DNA of 64,000 nucleotides. Origin: Panicum virgatum (taxonomy: Eukaryota; Streptophyta; Magnoliopsida; Poales; Poaceae). Each line of letters begins with the position of its first letter. The stretch's first letter is position 1. Shown here in pieces: positions 47,566 through 57,545 of this stretch. Made by a program: the position numbers and the translations under genes. The stretch covers positions 7,045,015-7,109,014 of the forward strand of contig NC_053146.1 of the NCBI RefSeq assembly GCF_016808335.1, read 5' to 3'. The notes beneath the pieces are model-generated. The model had not been told where the DNA came from, did not search any database, and saw nothing but the letters and a program-made list of their open reading frames with translations.

Positions 47566-48340
47566 TTTCCTAGTTGTATCACGTAAAGATATTTTTTCTC
47601 GATTTTACTGGTCTGTAAGATATAATTTTCTTTTTTATTGAGAAAAACACCAGAAAGATACCTTATATCTGATTCATATTATATGAAAAACAATGGATGG
47701 TACAAAAGATATCATTTTCGATTATGTTTGTCGCCTTAAGATGCCTTCCTCATTTGTATTATGCCACGTGACATGACACGTCTCTAAGAGAGCCACGGCA
47801 CCTAGTAGAGGATTTAAGGCACCCTACTACTAGCACCTTGCATCACGAGCTCTTGGGCTTATAGGCAGGCTCTCCTCCATGAGGTAGTTGATGATCGTGG
47901 ACAAGACTCTATGCTAAAGTCTAGCCCAAGATGTAAGTGGAGATTCCATCTCTTGTGCCGCGCCATCATGGTCTAGATCTTGTGATACCAGGCAGGTTTC
48001 AAATTGTGTATAAAAATCCTACAATGAAAATAGAGTCTCGAGCCTACTCACTCATGGTTCGAAGCAGAACAAACAAAAAAAAAGGCTCGCACTCACTTGC
48101 TCCCAGCCCAACCTGATGGTTATGGCAACACGGTAAGAGTCTCTCCTCCGATCTCCAATTTCTCTGTAAAATGATTTTCCACTAGTATCACGAGAAAATG
48201 GTCGACAAACTCGAATACGTTACAAGCAAAAATGATGGGTGGCCCTACCAAAAAAAGCTGACTCGAAAACTCTATCCATATAACTCCCGAATTGGTCTAG
48301 TCGGGTATCTTTGGGCTTGAAACATCCTGAGCTTTTTATA

Positions 48341-48746
48341 AGGAAAAATCTAAAGCGTGTGTTCGCGTCCGCATGCGACACCGCAACCTTGGTGGTCCGC
48401 TGCGGCCTACCAAAGCATGGTGGGTCGCTGCGGCCCACACATTTTTTCTTTTGGTCACACTTTAAAAATCAATAACTTTGTTATGGGGTATCTATTTTCA
48501 GTCACATTTGCACTATTATTTTTCTTATAAGAATATATCTAATATAAGATGTATAATACATATATTTTGGGAATGTATTTTCAATGTTGTTGTTGAAGCA
48601 CTCAAGTTACTACTGTTGTTGTGTTGTTGAGCAGCCAAATTGCTTCTGTATTGCTGAAGCACCCAGTTGTTGCTGCTATGTTGTTGAGCACCCAAGTTAG
48701 TTGCTGTTGTTGCTGTTGAAGCATGTAAGTTGTTGTTATCGTATTG
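48341..48746. other. Spacer between repeat copies with GTT-rich minisatellite
   Basis: 48580-48740 consists of loose units such as GTTGTTGTTGAAGCAC, TTGTTGAGCACCCAAG and GTTGCTGTTGAAGCAT. The minus-strand frame through it is Asn/Gln/Ser repeat and not called. Confidence 0.6.
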
Positions 48747-50577
48747 GTAGGCTATCATGTAATTATTGACACCCTTAAATACCAAACATAAAATATAAAA
48801 TTAAATGAATCTTAAAAATATTTTATATTCCACCTAGTTGCTCTGCGTTTATGTGTCACATGATCATTTTTACCTCGGTTGTATCGTCTACGCCTCCATC
48901 ACTTCTGTCTCGGTTATATTGCTCCACGCGCTGGCCCACCTTTTTCGCTTCGATTGTAATGCCAGAATATCACCACCCTTTTTGTCTTGATTGTATTGCC
49001 CTCATGCCGCCTTCCTTTCTGTCTCGGTTGTATCGTCGTGTACCGCCATCATTTCCACCTCGGTTGTCTTGTCCAGCACTGACACCCTTTTATGCCTCGC
49101 TTGCCGGCGCGTTACATCCTTTTCTGCAAGCGAGAGTGTGTTGCTTGCGCCACCAACAACCTCAGGTGTATTGTCCGCGCATCGTCACCTTGGTTGTATC
49201 ATTCTAACTCCCTAGGGTTCATTTTCCGGTTGTATCACCTAAATATATTTTTCTCGGTTTTACTTATCTGTAAGATATCATTTTCTTTTTTTTTTGGAAA
49301 GACACCATAAAGGTATCACATATCAGACTCGTATCAAGAAAACAATTTGTGGTATAAAAGATATCATTTTCGATGTGTTTAGCACCTGATCATCTAAGAT
49401 ACCTTCATTAGTCGGATCGCCTCTGAGAAGCAATGATAACGAGCCTCATTTTTATTCCAAAAACTAAAACTTTAATGGACCCATATGTATTACCCACAAA
49501 TTATGGTAATGAACTCACCGCAATTGCATTTGGCCCAAAGTAGTCTCCCAATAAGATATTTAAGTGGTGAATTTAGAATTTAGGGTTTGATTATGTCAAT
49601 TTCTTCTAGCGAGGTGTATCATGAGGTTTCAAAAGCTCACGTGTCCCCACCTCTATTTACCAATGATTTTGAAATACTTATAGCAATTGGGTCCAGTCAC
49701 AATATATGTATAACTAATTAAGAGTCTAAGAGACTTTAGTTAAATCCTAAATCTTGATCGATTCACCTCACTCGCATGATGTGTAGATGAAGTGTCTATC
49801 TCTTTCTCAACGTTGAGACGCTCAAGCACTTCGTCTCATTTGCACAGCCATGCCACCAAAGGTTGTCGATCTCAAAAAGAAAAAAAAACATGGCACCAAG
49901 GCTAAACAATTCACTCAAGCTCAATCCCTTTCGACTTCGTAAATGTTCCGAAAAGTATGCCCTATAGCTACCTCTAGAAGACCTACCCCACGATGTACTA
50001 CCTTCATGGCCACACTAGATATACGGGACTTTCACAGTCATATATTCACATTGGCGTACTAGAGAAAATTATATGCCTCGTGACATGTCTCTAAGAGAAC
50101 CAAGCCACCTAGCTAGTAGAGGATTTAAGGGCATCCTACTACTAGCATGCACCTTGCATCACGAGCTCATTCCTGGGCTTAGTTGATGATCAAGGACAAG
50201 ACTCTATGCTAAAGTCTAGCCCAAGGTGTAAGTGGAGATTATTACATCTCTTGTGCCGTGCCATCATGCATGGTCTAGATCCTGTGATATAAGGCAGGTT
50301 ACAAATTGTGTATAAAAATTTTAAAATGAAAATAGAGGCTCGAGCCCACTCACTCATGGTTCGAAGCAGGGAAAAAAAAAGGCTCGCACTCGCTTGCTCC
50401 TAGTCCTAGAGCCCAACCTGATGAACCAATAGCAACACGGTAAGAGCCCTCCGATCCCCCATTCTCCGTGAAATGGCTTTCCACGCGTAAAATGGTCGAC
50501 AAACTCGAATGAGTTACAAGAAAAAATGATGGGTAGCCCTGCCAAAAAAGTGGCTCGAAAATTGTAGCCATATAACC
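48747..50577 (+). repeat. Large repeat, copy B (continues at 56153)
   Basis: Collinear with copy A from CTATCATGTAATTATTGACACCC to CCATATAACCCC. It has 0.65 kb (49420-50073) not found in A and is split near its end by the hAT-like element. The last block reappears at 56153-56195 (GGTCTAGTCGAGTATC). Confidence 0.8.
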
Positions 50578-50689
50578 CCTGGATTCAGTGGAGAATCTAG
50601 GATGACATTTGAAGTTAGGGTGATCCAAGCTAAAAAAAATTGAATTCAACAAGTCTACAAACATAGATTGTACTAAAGTTGTAAAAATA

Positions 50690-51000
50690 TAATCTTTGCA
50701 CATTTGAAGTACTAAACGTAAACTAATCACAAAACTAATTACAGAATTTATTTGTAAATTACGAGACAGATTTAATGAGCCTAATTAATCCATCATTAGA
50801 GCATGTGCACTGTAGCAATTATTGTAGTAATTTAGTGTCTAATCATAGTCTAATTAGGTTCATTAGATTCGTCTCGCAATTTATAAGCAAATTATGTAGT
50901 TCATTTTTTATTTCGTTTAGATTTAATACTCTATGCATGTAAAATTCTCTTTCGATGTGGTAGATTTGGAATTTTGAATTTCGCAAAATATCTTATACAT
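50690..51000. repeat. Fold-back AT-rich repeat (MITE-like)
   Basis: TTACGAGACAGATTTAATGAGCC and, inverted, GGTTCATTAGATTCGTCTCGCAA form long arms around GCATGTGCACTGTAGC. It resembles the interior of common panicoid GGCC...TTTAGT MITEs. Its tips are degraded. Confidence 0.5.
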
Positions 51001-52297
51001 ATCTCTAAATCTTTCCCTATTTATAAAAAACTGGACCGATTTTTGCTGTACTTTGATTTTTGATATCGTTAGTAATTGACAAGTGGACCCAATCAATATC
51101 GTGCAAGCTGTACGTCCTTAGATGCCATGTTCTGCCTCGAGTCTTCGTTAAGCGGCCGTGGCCTGCCCCAGCAGTTCTCATGCTTGATCTGCTCCTCCGT
51201 TGTAACGTGATCTAGGCCCGACACACGGGCTCAGACCCATTCTCACGTTGAGTGGATCACATGTTGAGTGGACCACATCTACGCGTAACTTGCTTGCGCT
51301 TTCATCTTCACTTCGTGCAAAAGAGTTGCGAGTTACTCAGCTACTCCCTCCCATTCCTGGTCGCCACAGTGTTTACGCATGGTACTGTAGCCGCTACAGT
51401 CTCGTGAAAGTGGCCCATGGCCCACTTAGCCCACCAGGCTGATTCTCTAACGGGTTGTTACATCCGTGTTACTCTAACACTGCATGAACAGCACTGCATG
51501 CAGCATGCACTTTAATTGTTCAATGAAATGCTGGTGAAGCTGGCTGCTACTTTTTGCAACTGGACTGGGACGTGCTAGCTGCATGGTGGTGTAATTTGAT
51601 GAGTTTGCAGGAGTGCGTAGAAATATAGAACGGGCCTTATGAAGTGGATATGCAAACAAAGATACAGATAGTATGAACTGACTAGCCTGCTAGAAATGAT
51701 CAAGCTAGAAACGTTCCGTCCCAATGTTTACCTTTGCCACTTTTTCTTTTAACTTGCGGGCATCAAATAAAATAGAGAATACAGATCACGTCCCATTCCA
51801 ATGTTTGCCTTTTTTCGCGACCATGCCTGAGTATGTTTTTCATTAAGAAGAAAGCAATTACAGACACAATCTTAATGCGGCCAAACAGAGTTTGACCAAC
51901 ACAAGAGCACAAAAAACTAAAAATAGAGAAATACTGAAAAAGGTACACACAAACGAGAAACACACAAGGACAACACGAACAACAGCAAAGCAATACAGAG
52001 AAGACAAAGGACTCGACTCACTCCTCTAACCAGAACCCTACAACTGAACTTACAAGCAGAAATAACATCGACCTGGGCGCAAAGGTGGCAAAGCATCCAC
52101 CGAACAACCAACTACGGCGGCAAAGCATCCGCCCAGAGCAACTTGAACCAACTCGACGACTGCGGCAAAGCATCCGCCAGCGAAGTGAAACCGACGACCA
52201 AGTGCGACCCAGACGATGCAGATGGAAAGAAGCGAAGGCAGGCGCAGAAGCAGAAAACTCTCCGAGAAGAGTAGATGACCGCCACCAGCAAGGCTTC

Positions 52298-53834
52298 TGT
52301 AAGGATCGATGGACAAAAAGGGGGGTGAATTGGGTCTTTTTCAAATTTCTAAAACAAAATAAAGCAACCTTAACCTATGCAATGCTAGTAAGGATCAATT
52401 CACCAACTGGCTAATTAAGCAACCTACACAAGCTATAATGGAAACAACAAGATATAAAGCTAAGCAAGGTAGAGCTAAGTTATGATCTCTAGGTTCAAGC
52501 ACATGAATAAATTGCATGAAAGTAAGTGCTTGAAAGTAAAGAGTGGGCAAGAGATGACCGGATTTTTTCCCGTGGTGTCGATATGTTGGCACACACCCCT
52601 AATCCACGTTGTGACACTCACTAAGAGTCTTGTCACCTCCCATGTTACCAAGACGAGGGTGCTCACTAAGAGTCTCCGTTCACTATCCCGGCGTGGTGGA
52701 GTACAAGCCACGTACAATCTTCTTCGGGCTCCCACAATTAACTTGGCAAGCTCCGCAAGAAGCACCTCAATCACCAAGATCGCCTAGGTGATGCCAATCA
52801 CCAAGAGTAACAAGGTAGGGCCTTCACTTGAGCAAGATGATTGAATGATCAAATGAGTGGAATGTGAAGCTCAAGGTGGCTCTCAACAAGAGAATAAGTG
52901 TATGAGTGTTGCCTGGTGTCAAGAGACTTCAAAATGACTCATTGGAGGGGTATATATAGGCAGCTCACGCGGATAGAGCCGTTGGAGAAAAGCTGACAGA
53001 AAAAGTACTCAACGCCGGTTAATCCGACGACCCTCCAAAAGTCATCGTCGGTTCAACCGATGAATGTAAATTGCCCATTTGAAATACTAGCCGTTACAGC
53101 TCGGGCAATTTAACCGACGTATCATCGGTTTAACCGGTGAGTGTACTTGCCCACTGATCAACTGAAAAACCAATTCTCTGGACAACTGCACCGACGCTAA
53201 CTCAAATCCTTCGTCGGTTTAACCAATGAGTGTAAGCCTGAAAACCCCTAAAAAACTGACTCTCTGGACAACTGAACCGACGTTAATTTTAAACATCGTC
53301 GGTTAATCCGGTGAACACTGTGTCCAGACTTCAGCAACTGTGTTTAACCGACGTATAGAAAATTGATGTCGTCGGTTAAACCGGTGATAAGACTTTTTCT
53401 TGATTTTGCTTTTTCTAATCTGAGTCTTGAATGAAATCCAAATATTCTTGAGATATGAGCTGAATAGCACTTGTTTGAGCTTCCAAGAACCTGAGTGACC
53501 AATGTGTGCATCCATTTTTTTGATTGACCATGTCCATGCTCAAGTTACTTGGCCTTAACCCCTCTTAATAGTGCGACCTCTACACAACTATAAAACCTAT
53601 ACTAACCTAAGTGTCCTTCTCAACCTTGCGATACTTAGGACTAGAAAGATCCTTAGTCTTGTTATATACTTGAGTTGAATACCGAGATCACCTTTTTGAA
53701 TAATGAAATTTAGGGGCCTCTTTAACATATGATCCAATGAGCGATAAGATTTCATTAAGCTGCACAAACTCATTAGTCACAATAATGGTTGTCATTAATC
53801 ACCGAAACATACCTTGAGGGCCTAGATGCTTTCA
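52298..53834 (-). mobile_element. Solo LTR with 5-bp target duplication
   Basis: 1537 bp. Minus-strand ends are TGAAAGCATCTAGGCCC and GATCCTTACA. GCTTC flanks both sides (52293-52297, 53835-53839). There is no internal domain, so it arose by LTR-LTR recombination. The stretch 53000-53400 carries many CGTCGGTTAAACCGG-type words. It is inserted in the LINE-like element. Confidence 0.88.
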
Positions 53835-53839
53835 GCTTC

Positions 53840-54230
53840 CAAGACAACGCCTCCAGGAAGGAAACGACACCACAGGCGCCGTCGTTGTCCGACCAACATG
53901 GTCTAGGTTTTCACCCGGAAGGCAAGCAGGAGAGGGAGAAAAAGAGCGGGAGGATGACGCCTTAAAAAAGGTAAAGGGCGCCTGAGGGCGTCGTCGTTAT
54001 CGATCCACAAGCGGAACCAAGGCTTTCGCCACCGCCCCTTTCCAACCCAGAGCCGACAACCAACACACGACCAGCGAGGGAGCGACACAAAGGGGGTTGC
54101 CGATGTCCGATCAAGGAGGGCATAGAGGGAGAGAGTGACACCTTCAACAAGGTAAGCGACGCCCACGGGCGCGGTCGTCACCGGCCTGCAAGCAAACCAA
54201 GGCTTTCGCCTTCCTCCCAATCCCAATCCG
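53840..54230 (+). repeat. Three degenerate tandem units of the LINE-like element
   Basis: Each unit has (A)CGCCT..A..AAGG, then CGACGCC/GGCGCC, GTCGTCG and AACCAAGGCTTTCGCC or GGTCTAGGTTTTCACC, at about 53845, 53957 and 54140. Confidence 0.6.
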
Positions 54231-54469
54231 GAACCGATCAGACAGAGGACAGGAGGCCACCGCCCAAACGGAGGTCGGCCGCCGGCATCCCATCCTAGAC
54301 GAGGCCCCCAAGGCGAGCAGCGGCGCAGTCGCAGCCCCCCAGCCACCACGAGGCGGCGGCGCGAGAGGAGGACCGCCCCGAGTGAGCGGCGGCAGCCCCC
54401 AGCGGCGGCAGCGGCGGTGGCGCGGCCAGGGGCCCTCGTACGGCCGAGGCAGCAGTGGCGGCAGTGAAC

Positions 54470-54665
54470 CCCCCCCCACCCAGCGGCGACGTGGCCACGG
54501 GGGCCCGAACCCCCGCAGCGGCGGAGGCAGCACGGCCAGGGGGCCCGAACCCCCGCGGCAGCGGAGGTGGAGTGGCCAGGGGGCCCGAAACCCCTGTGGC
54601 GGCGGAGGCGTCGCGGCTAGGGGGCCCGACCTCCGCAGCGGCGGCAGCGGTGGCGATGCAGCGGG
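54470..54665 (+). repeat. GC-rich tandem array, ~57-60-bp units
   Basis: GGGGGCCCGAACCCCCGC followed by AGCGGCGGAGGCAGCACGG-like spacers, repeated about four times. Confidence 0.6.
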
Positions 54666-55035
54666 GACCCCTGCCCGCCCAAGGGGTCCGGCGGCGCAGC
54701 CGACGACGAAGGCGGCCGCAGCACAAACCGGCAGATCCGGCCACGAGGGGCCCGGATCCGGCCCCGGCGGCCGGCGGCGACGATGAACGGTGAGGAGACA
54801 GACCGAGGGGAGGAGGGAGATAAGGGAGAGAGGAGAGGGCGAGGGGGCGCGGCCAACGCCAACTTTGGCGCAACCCGTGGGCCGCCGCCGCCGCCCGGAC
54901 GGACGCCGGTGACGGCGGCGGCCACCAGCGGCGGTCAGAGGGGGGAGGACGTTCGGCGGCGCGCGACGCCCCTCGTGCCGCCTGGGAGAGCGGGGGGGGG
55001 GGGTGTTCAGTGTTATGGTTCCAATGTTTGCCTTT

Positions 55036-56143
55036 GCCACATTTTCTTTTAACTTGCGGGCATGAGATAAAAGAGAGAATACAAGGGCCGTTCGGTTAGC
55101 AGTGTTCCGGGCAGTTCCGGTCCCGGAACAGTTCCTACGTATTCAAATTTCTGAAGCGTTCCAGCCCTGGAATCATTCTGGCTCTCGAATGGACCCTAAG
55201 GGTGCTTTGCTTTTAAAATACAAAAGAAAATATCCTTTCGCTTGGGACCATTTTTCATTTAAAAAAAAAGAAGCTAGGAAATATTCTGCACCCATGGTGG
55301 GTGTCAGCAGCATCGTTTTTTTAGGAAAAATATAAGGGCTGAGAAGATTGGTGCGGCTTATGGTTTTGCACATGGTTAGATGAATTATTCGGATAATGTT
55401 GATATTTAATTTAATATACCATTCTATTACTTATAACATTGAACAATCATTAATTTTATTTCTTGCAGAAGACTAAGTTTTAGCCATATTAAATAGACAA
55501 GAGGTTGGAGGAGATTTTTTTTCTCCCATGGCAAAGCACAGGTATTTTGCTAATCCAGATTTAAGTACGTAATTTGCATCAATGGCCTAGTCGTCGAAGA
55601 TCAAAGTCGCTTCTATGCCGAATTCTTCTCCTAATTTCATTGAAGCAAGAAGTTGCAAATTACAACATGTAATTCTTAATCCTACTCTGGCTAATCGGCT
55701 ACCAGTTTGGAACTACCAGCTAGCTACGAGCCTACGGATTGCAAATTTGTGGTCATGTTATCATGTAGTACAAGTGCAACCCACAATCTTAATTACATTG
55801 CCTCTCGACTGTGGCTCCGTCGATTCGTCGAAGCTTGCAAATTGCAATCGTCGCAGGCCAGCATCGCAGCACGCACGCATGTCACGCCCTCCTGCTCCGC
55901 GGCGTACGCTGCAGCCTGCAGTAGTGCTGGTCGTAGCTCGCAGCGCCGCCCCCAAACCCTAGGCGCGGACTGACTGATGGAGAGACGGGGAGGCAGGGAG
56001 CCTGGTGGACGCAGTCTGGTCGAAAGAGGAAGTGCGGACGCTGCCCCCTCAGATGCTACAGAAAAAAATACATCAAAGTAGTTATTGGGCTGTTTCTTAG
56101 GATATGCCGCGTGGGCCGCAGCCCACCCTTTAGATCCGCTCCT
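55036..56143. other. Right part of the hAT-like element
   Basis: Holds the second 77-bp target unit (55021-55090), a GGCCGTTCGGTTAGCAG stretch typical of small transposon ends, and otherwise unclassified sequence without a gene. Confidence 0.4.
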
Positions 56144-56408
56144 GCCCGGACTGGTCTAGTCGAGTATCTTTGGGCTCGAAATATCTTGGGCTTTTTATGA
56201 ATTCTCGAGCTGGCTTTTATTCAAGTTTAACTCATTCTAATTCAAAATATATGATTCTGTCAGATGTCAATATAATAGTCAACAAGGTAAGCTTGAACTA
56301 TCACTTTTAGCAAACATATCATTTTAGTACCACAATTATGCAAAAAAAATTTTATAGTGAATCTAGCTATGTCTACATCCTATATATTGCAAATTTTTAA
56401 TTTCCTAA

Positions 56409-56833
56409 CACTACTACAGAACAGGCCTTTGATCCTCGTATTTATCCCGGCCGTCGTTGGACCCGGGACCAATGAAGACTTTTGTCTCGGGTCCAACGGC
56501 TAGCCGGGCACGTGAGGAGTGGAAGGGACTTTTGTCCCGTTTAAGCCATCAACCCGGACCAAAGATCCTTCTTTAATCCTGGTTGGTAGCTCCAACCGAG
56601 ACAAAAGAATTGGTAGCTCCAACTCTTTAGTTCCGGGTGGTACCACCATTCGGACCAAAGAGCTCTCTATAGGTTAGTACAAAGAGAAAACATCACATAA
56701 AAAGTCATATGCGCGGTGTAGGTGGGATGGTATAAAGTCTGAGACCTTTAGTCCCGGCTTCGTAGTCCTGGTTGCTACAACCGGGATTAAAGGGGGTTGT
56801 CAATCGGGACAATATCCCTTTTCTGTAGTAGTG
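56409..56833. mobile_element. CACTA-derived MITE
   Basis: CACTACTACAGAACAGG at the left and TTTTCTGTAGTAGTG at the right. Internal inverted words CCCGGGACCAA, TTTTGTCCCG and GGACCAAAGA are typical of this abundant grass family. Confidence 0.88.
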
Positions 56834-57545
56834 TGATATTTCAATGGTTAATTGAGAATTGTTTGACCGGTAGAAACGCTAAAACAACATGCATCTCGAA
56901 TAAGTAGGAGCATTATTTTTTTTTCTTCGGTTTTGTAGCCTTTGTACCGGTGATTTCACTAGTTATTACTATGCGTGCTTTTATGGGGTTAATGGGTTAT
57001 GATTGAGAGTATAGCTAGAGTTGGAGATTTTTTTTCATAATCTTGACGAGTCCTCTCTCCTATATGAATCTCTTTTAAGAAAGTATAGCTCGCTACAGTT
57101 ATAACGGTCAACAATATACTATAATAACAAATTGTCACTAACTTAGACCTCAGTAATGTTAGCCCAAAACAAACATGCCTTATATCATTATATGTGCCGC
57201 CAATTATGCACCAACCAATGCCTCTCATTTCTTGTCTTGTTTTTCTCATAAAAATTAAATACTAAACTCGGAGAAAGATATTTAATTTTAAACACCATGT
57301 GATTATGCACGAGCAATTTTTTAGAAAGAAAAAAAATCAAGAAACCCGTCAGTACCTGTACAGCGCCTCCTGCACAGCTTCAGTGTGGCTGAAATTTAAG
57401 ATTCTGATTTCTGCCGGTGGGAGCGACACCCCGAAACTGACAATTCTATCATGGAAATTCAGAGGCCACGAACACCAAATCCACATGAGCACAGTCGGAA
57501 AATATCAAAAATTCAGAGTCGGCCGCCGCCGCCCTACCCCGAGAC
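56834..57545. other. Upstream region of the FKBP gene
   Basis: AT-rich to about 57350, then mixed sequence that probably includes promoter and 5' UTR. No clear TATA box was assigned. Confidence 0.4.

Larger units (their letters stand above)
46325..48340 (+). repeat. Large repeat, copy A
   Basis: Starts near GCTATGATATTGGCACCC and ends at TTGAAACATCCTGAGCTTTT. Blocks match copy B in order: the minisatellite part (46325-46745 with 48747-49215), TCACGTAAAGATATTTTTT... (47566-47745 with 49216-49410), and ACGTCTCTAAGAGAGCC... to GGTCTAGTCGGGTATC (47770-48340 with 50078-50577 plus 56153-56195). Copy A carries an extra 46746-47565. No protein is recognised. Confidence 0.8.
51813..55018 (-). mobile_element. 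LINE-like non-autonomous element with 17-bp target duplication
   Basis: TTCCAATGTTTGCCTTT occurs at 51796-51812 and 55019-55035. Reading the minus strand, the element starts with a C-run and GC-rich sequence, has tandem GACGCC-type repeats, and ends with CTTCTTAATGAAAAACAT...GGCATGGTCGCG and a short poly(A). That is a typical plant LINE-type 3' end. No RT or endonuclease is found in the ~1.66 kb that is not the nested solo LTR. The 298-codon minus frame 54144-55040 is Pro/Arg/Gly-rich and its reality is doubtful. Confidence 0.65.
50586..56144. mobile_element. hAT-like element with nested insertions
   Basis: Ends CAGTGGAGAATCTAGG and, inverted at the right, CAGGAGCGGATCTAAA. Flanking octamers CCTGGATT (50578-50585) and CCCGGACT (56145-56152) match at 6 of 8, as for an old 8-bp target duplication. 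Comparison with repeat copy A (CATATAACTCCCGAATTGG) shows the empty site. No transposase frame is seen. A LINE-like element (51813-55018) accounts for most of the length. Confidence 0.65.

Noticed and set aside
54144..55040. 298-codon minus-strand frame in the GC-rich part of the LINE-like element
   Set aside because: Pro/Arg/Gly-rich with overlapping open frames on the other strand and internal tandem repeats; no ORF1 or RT features.
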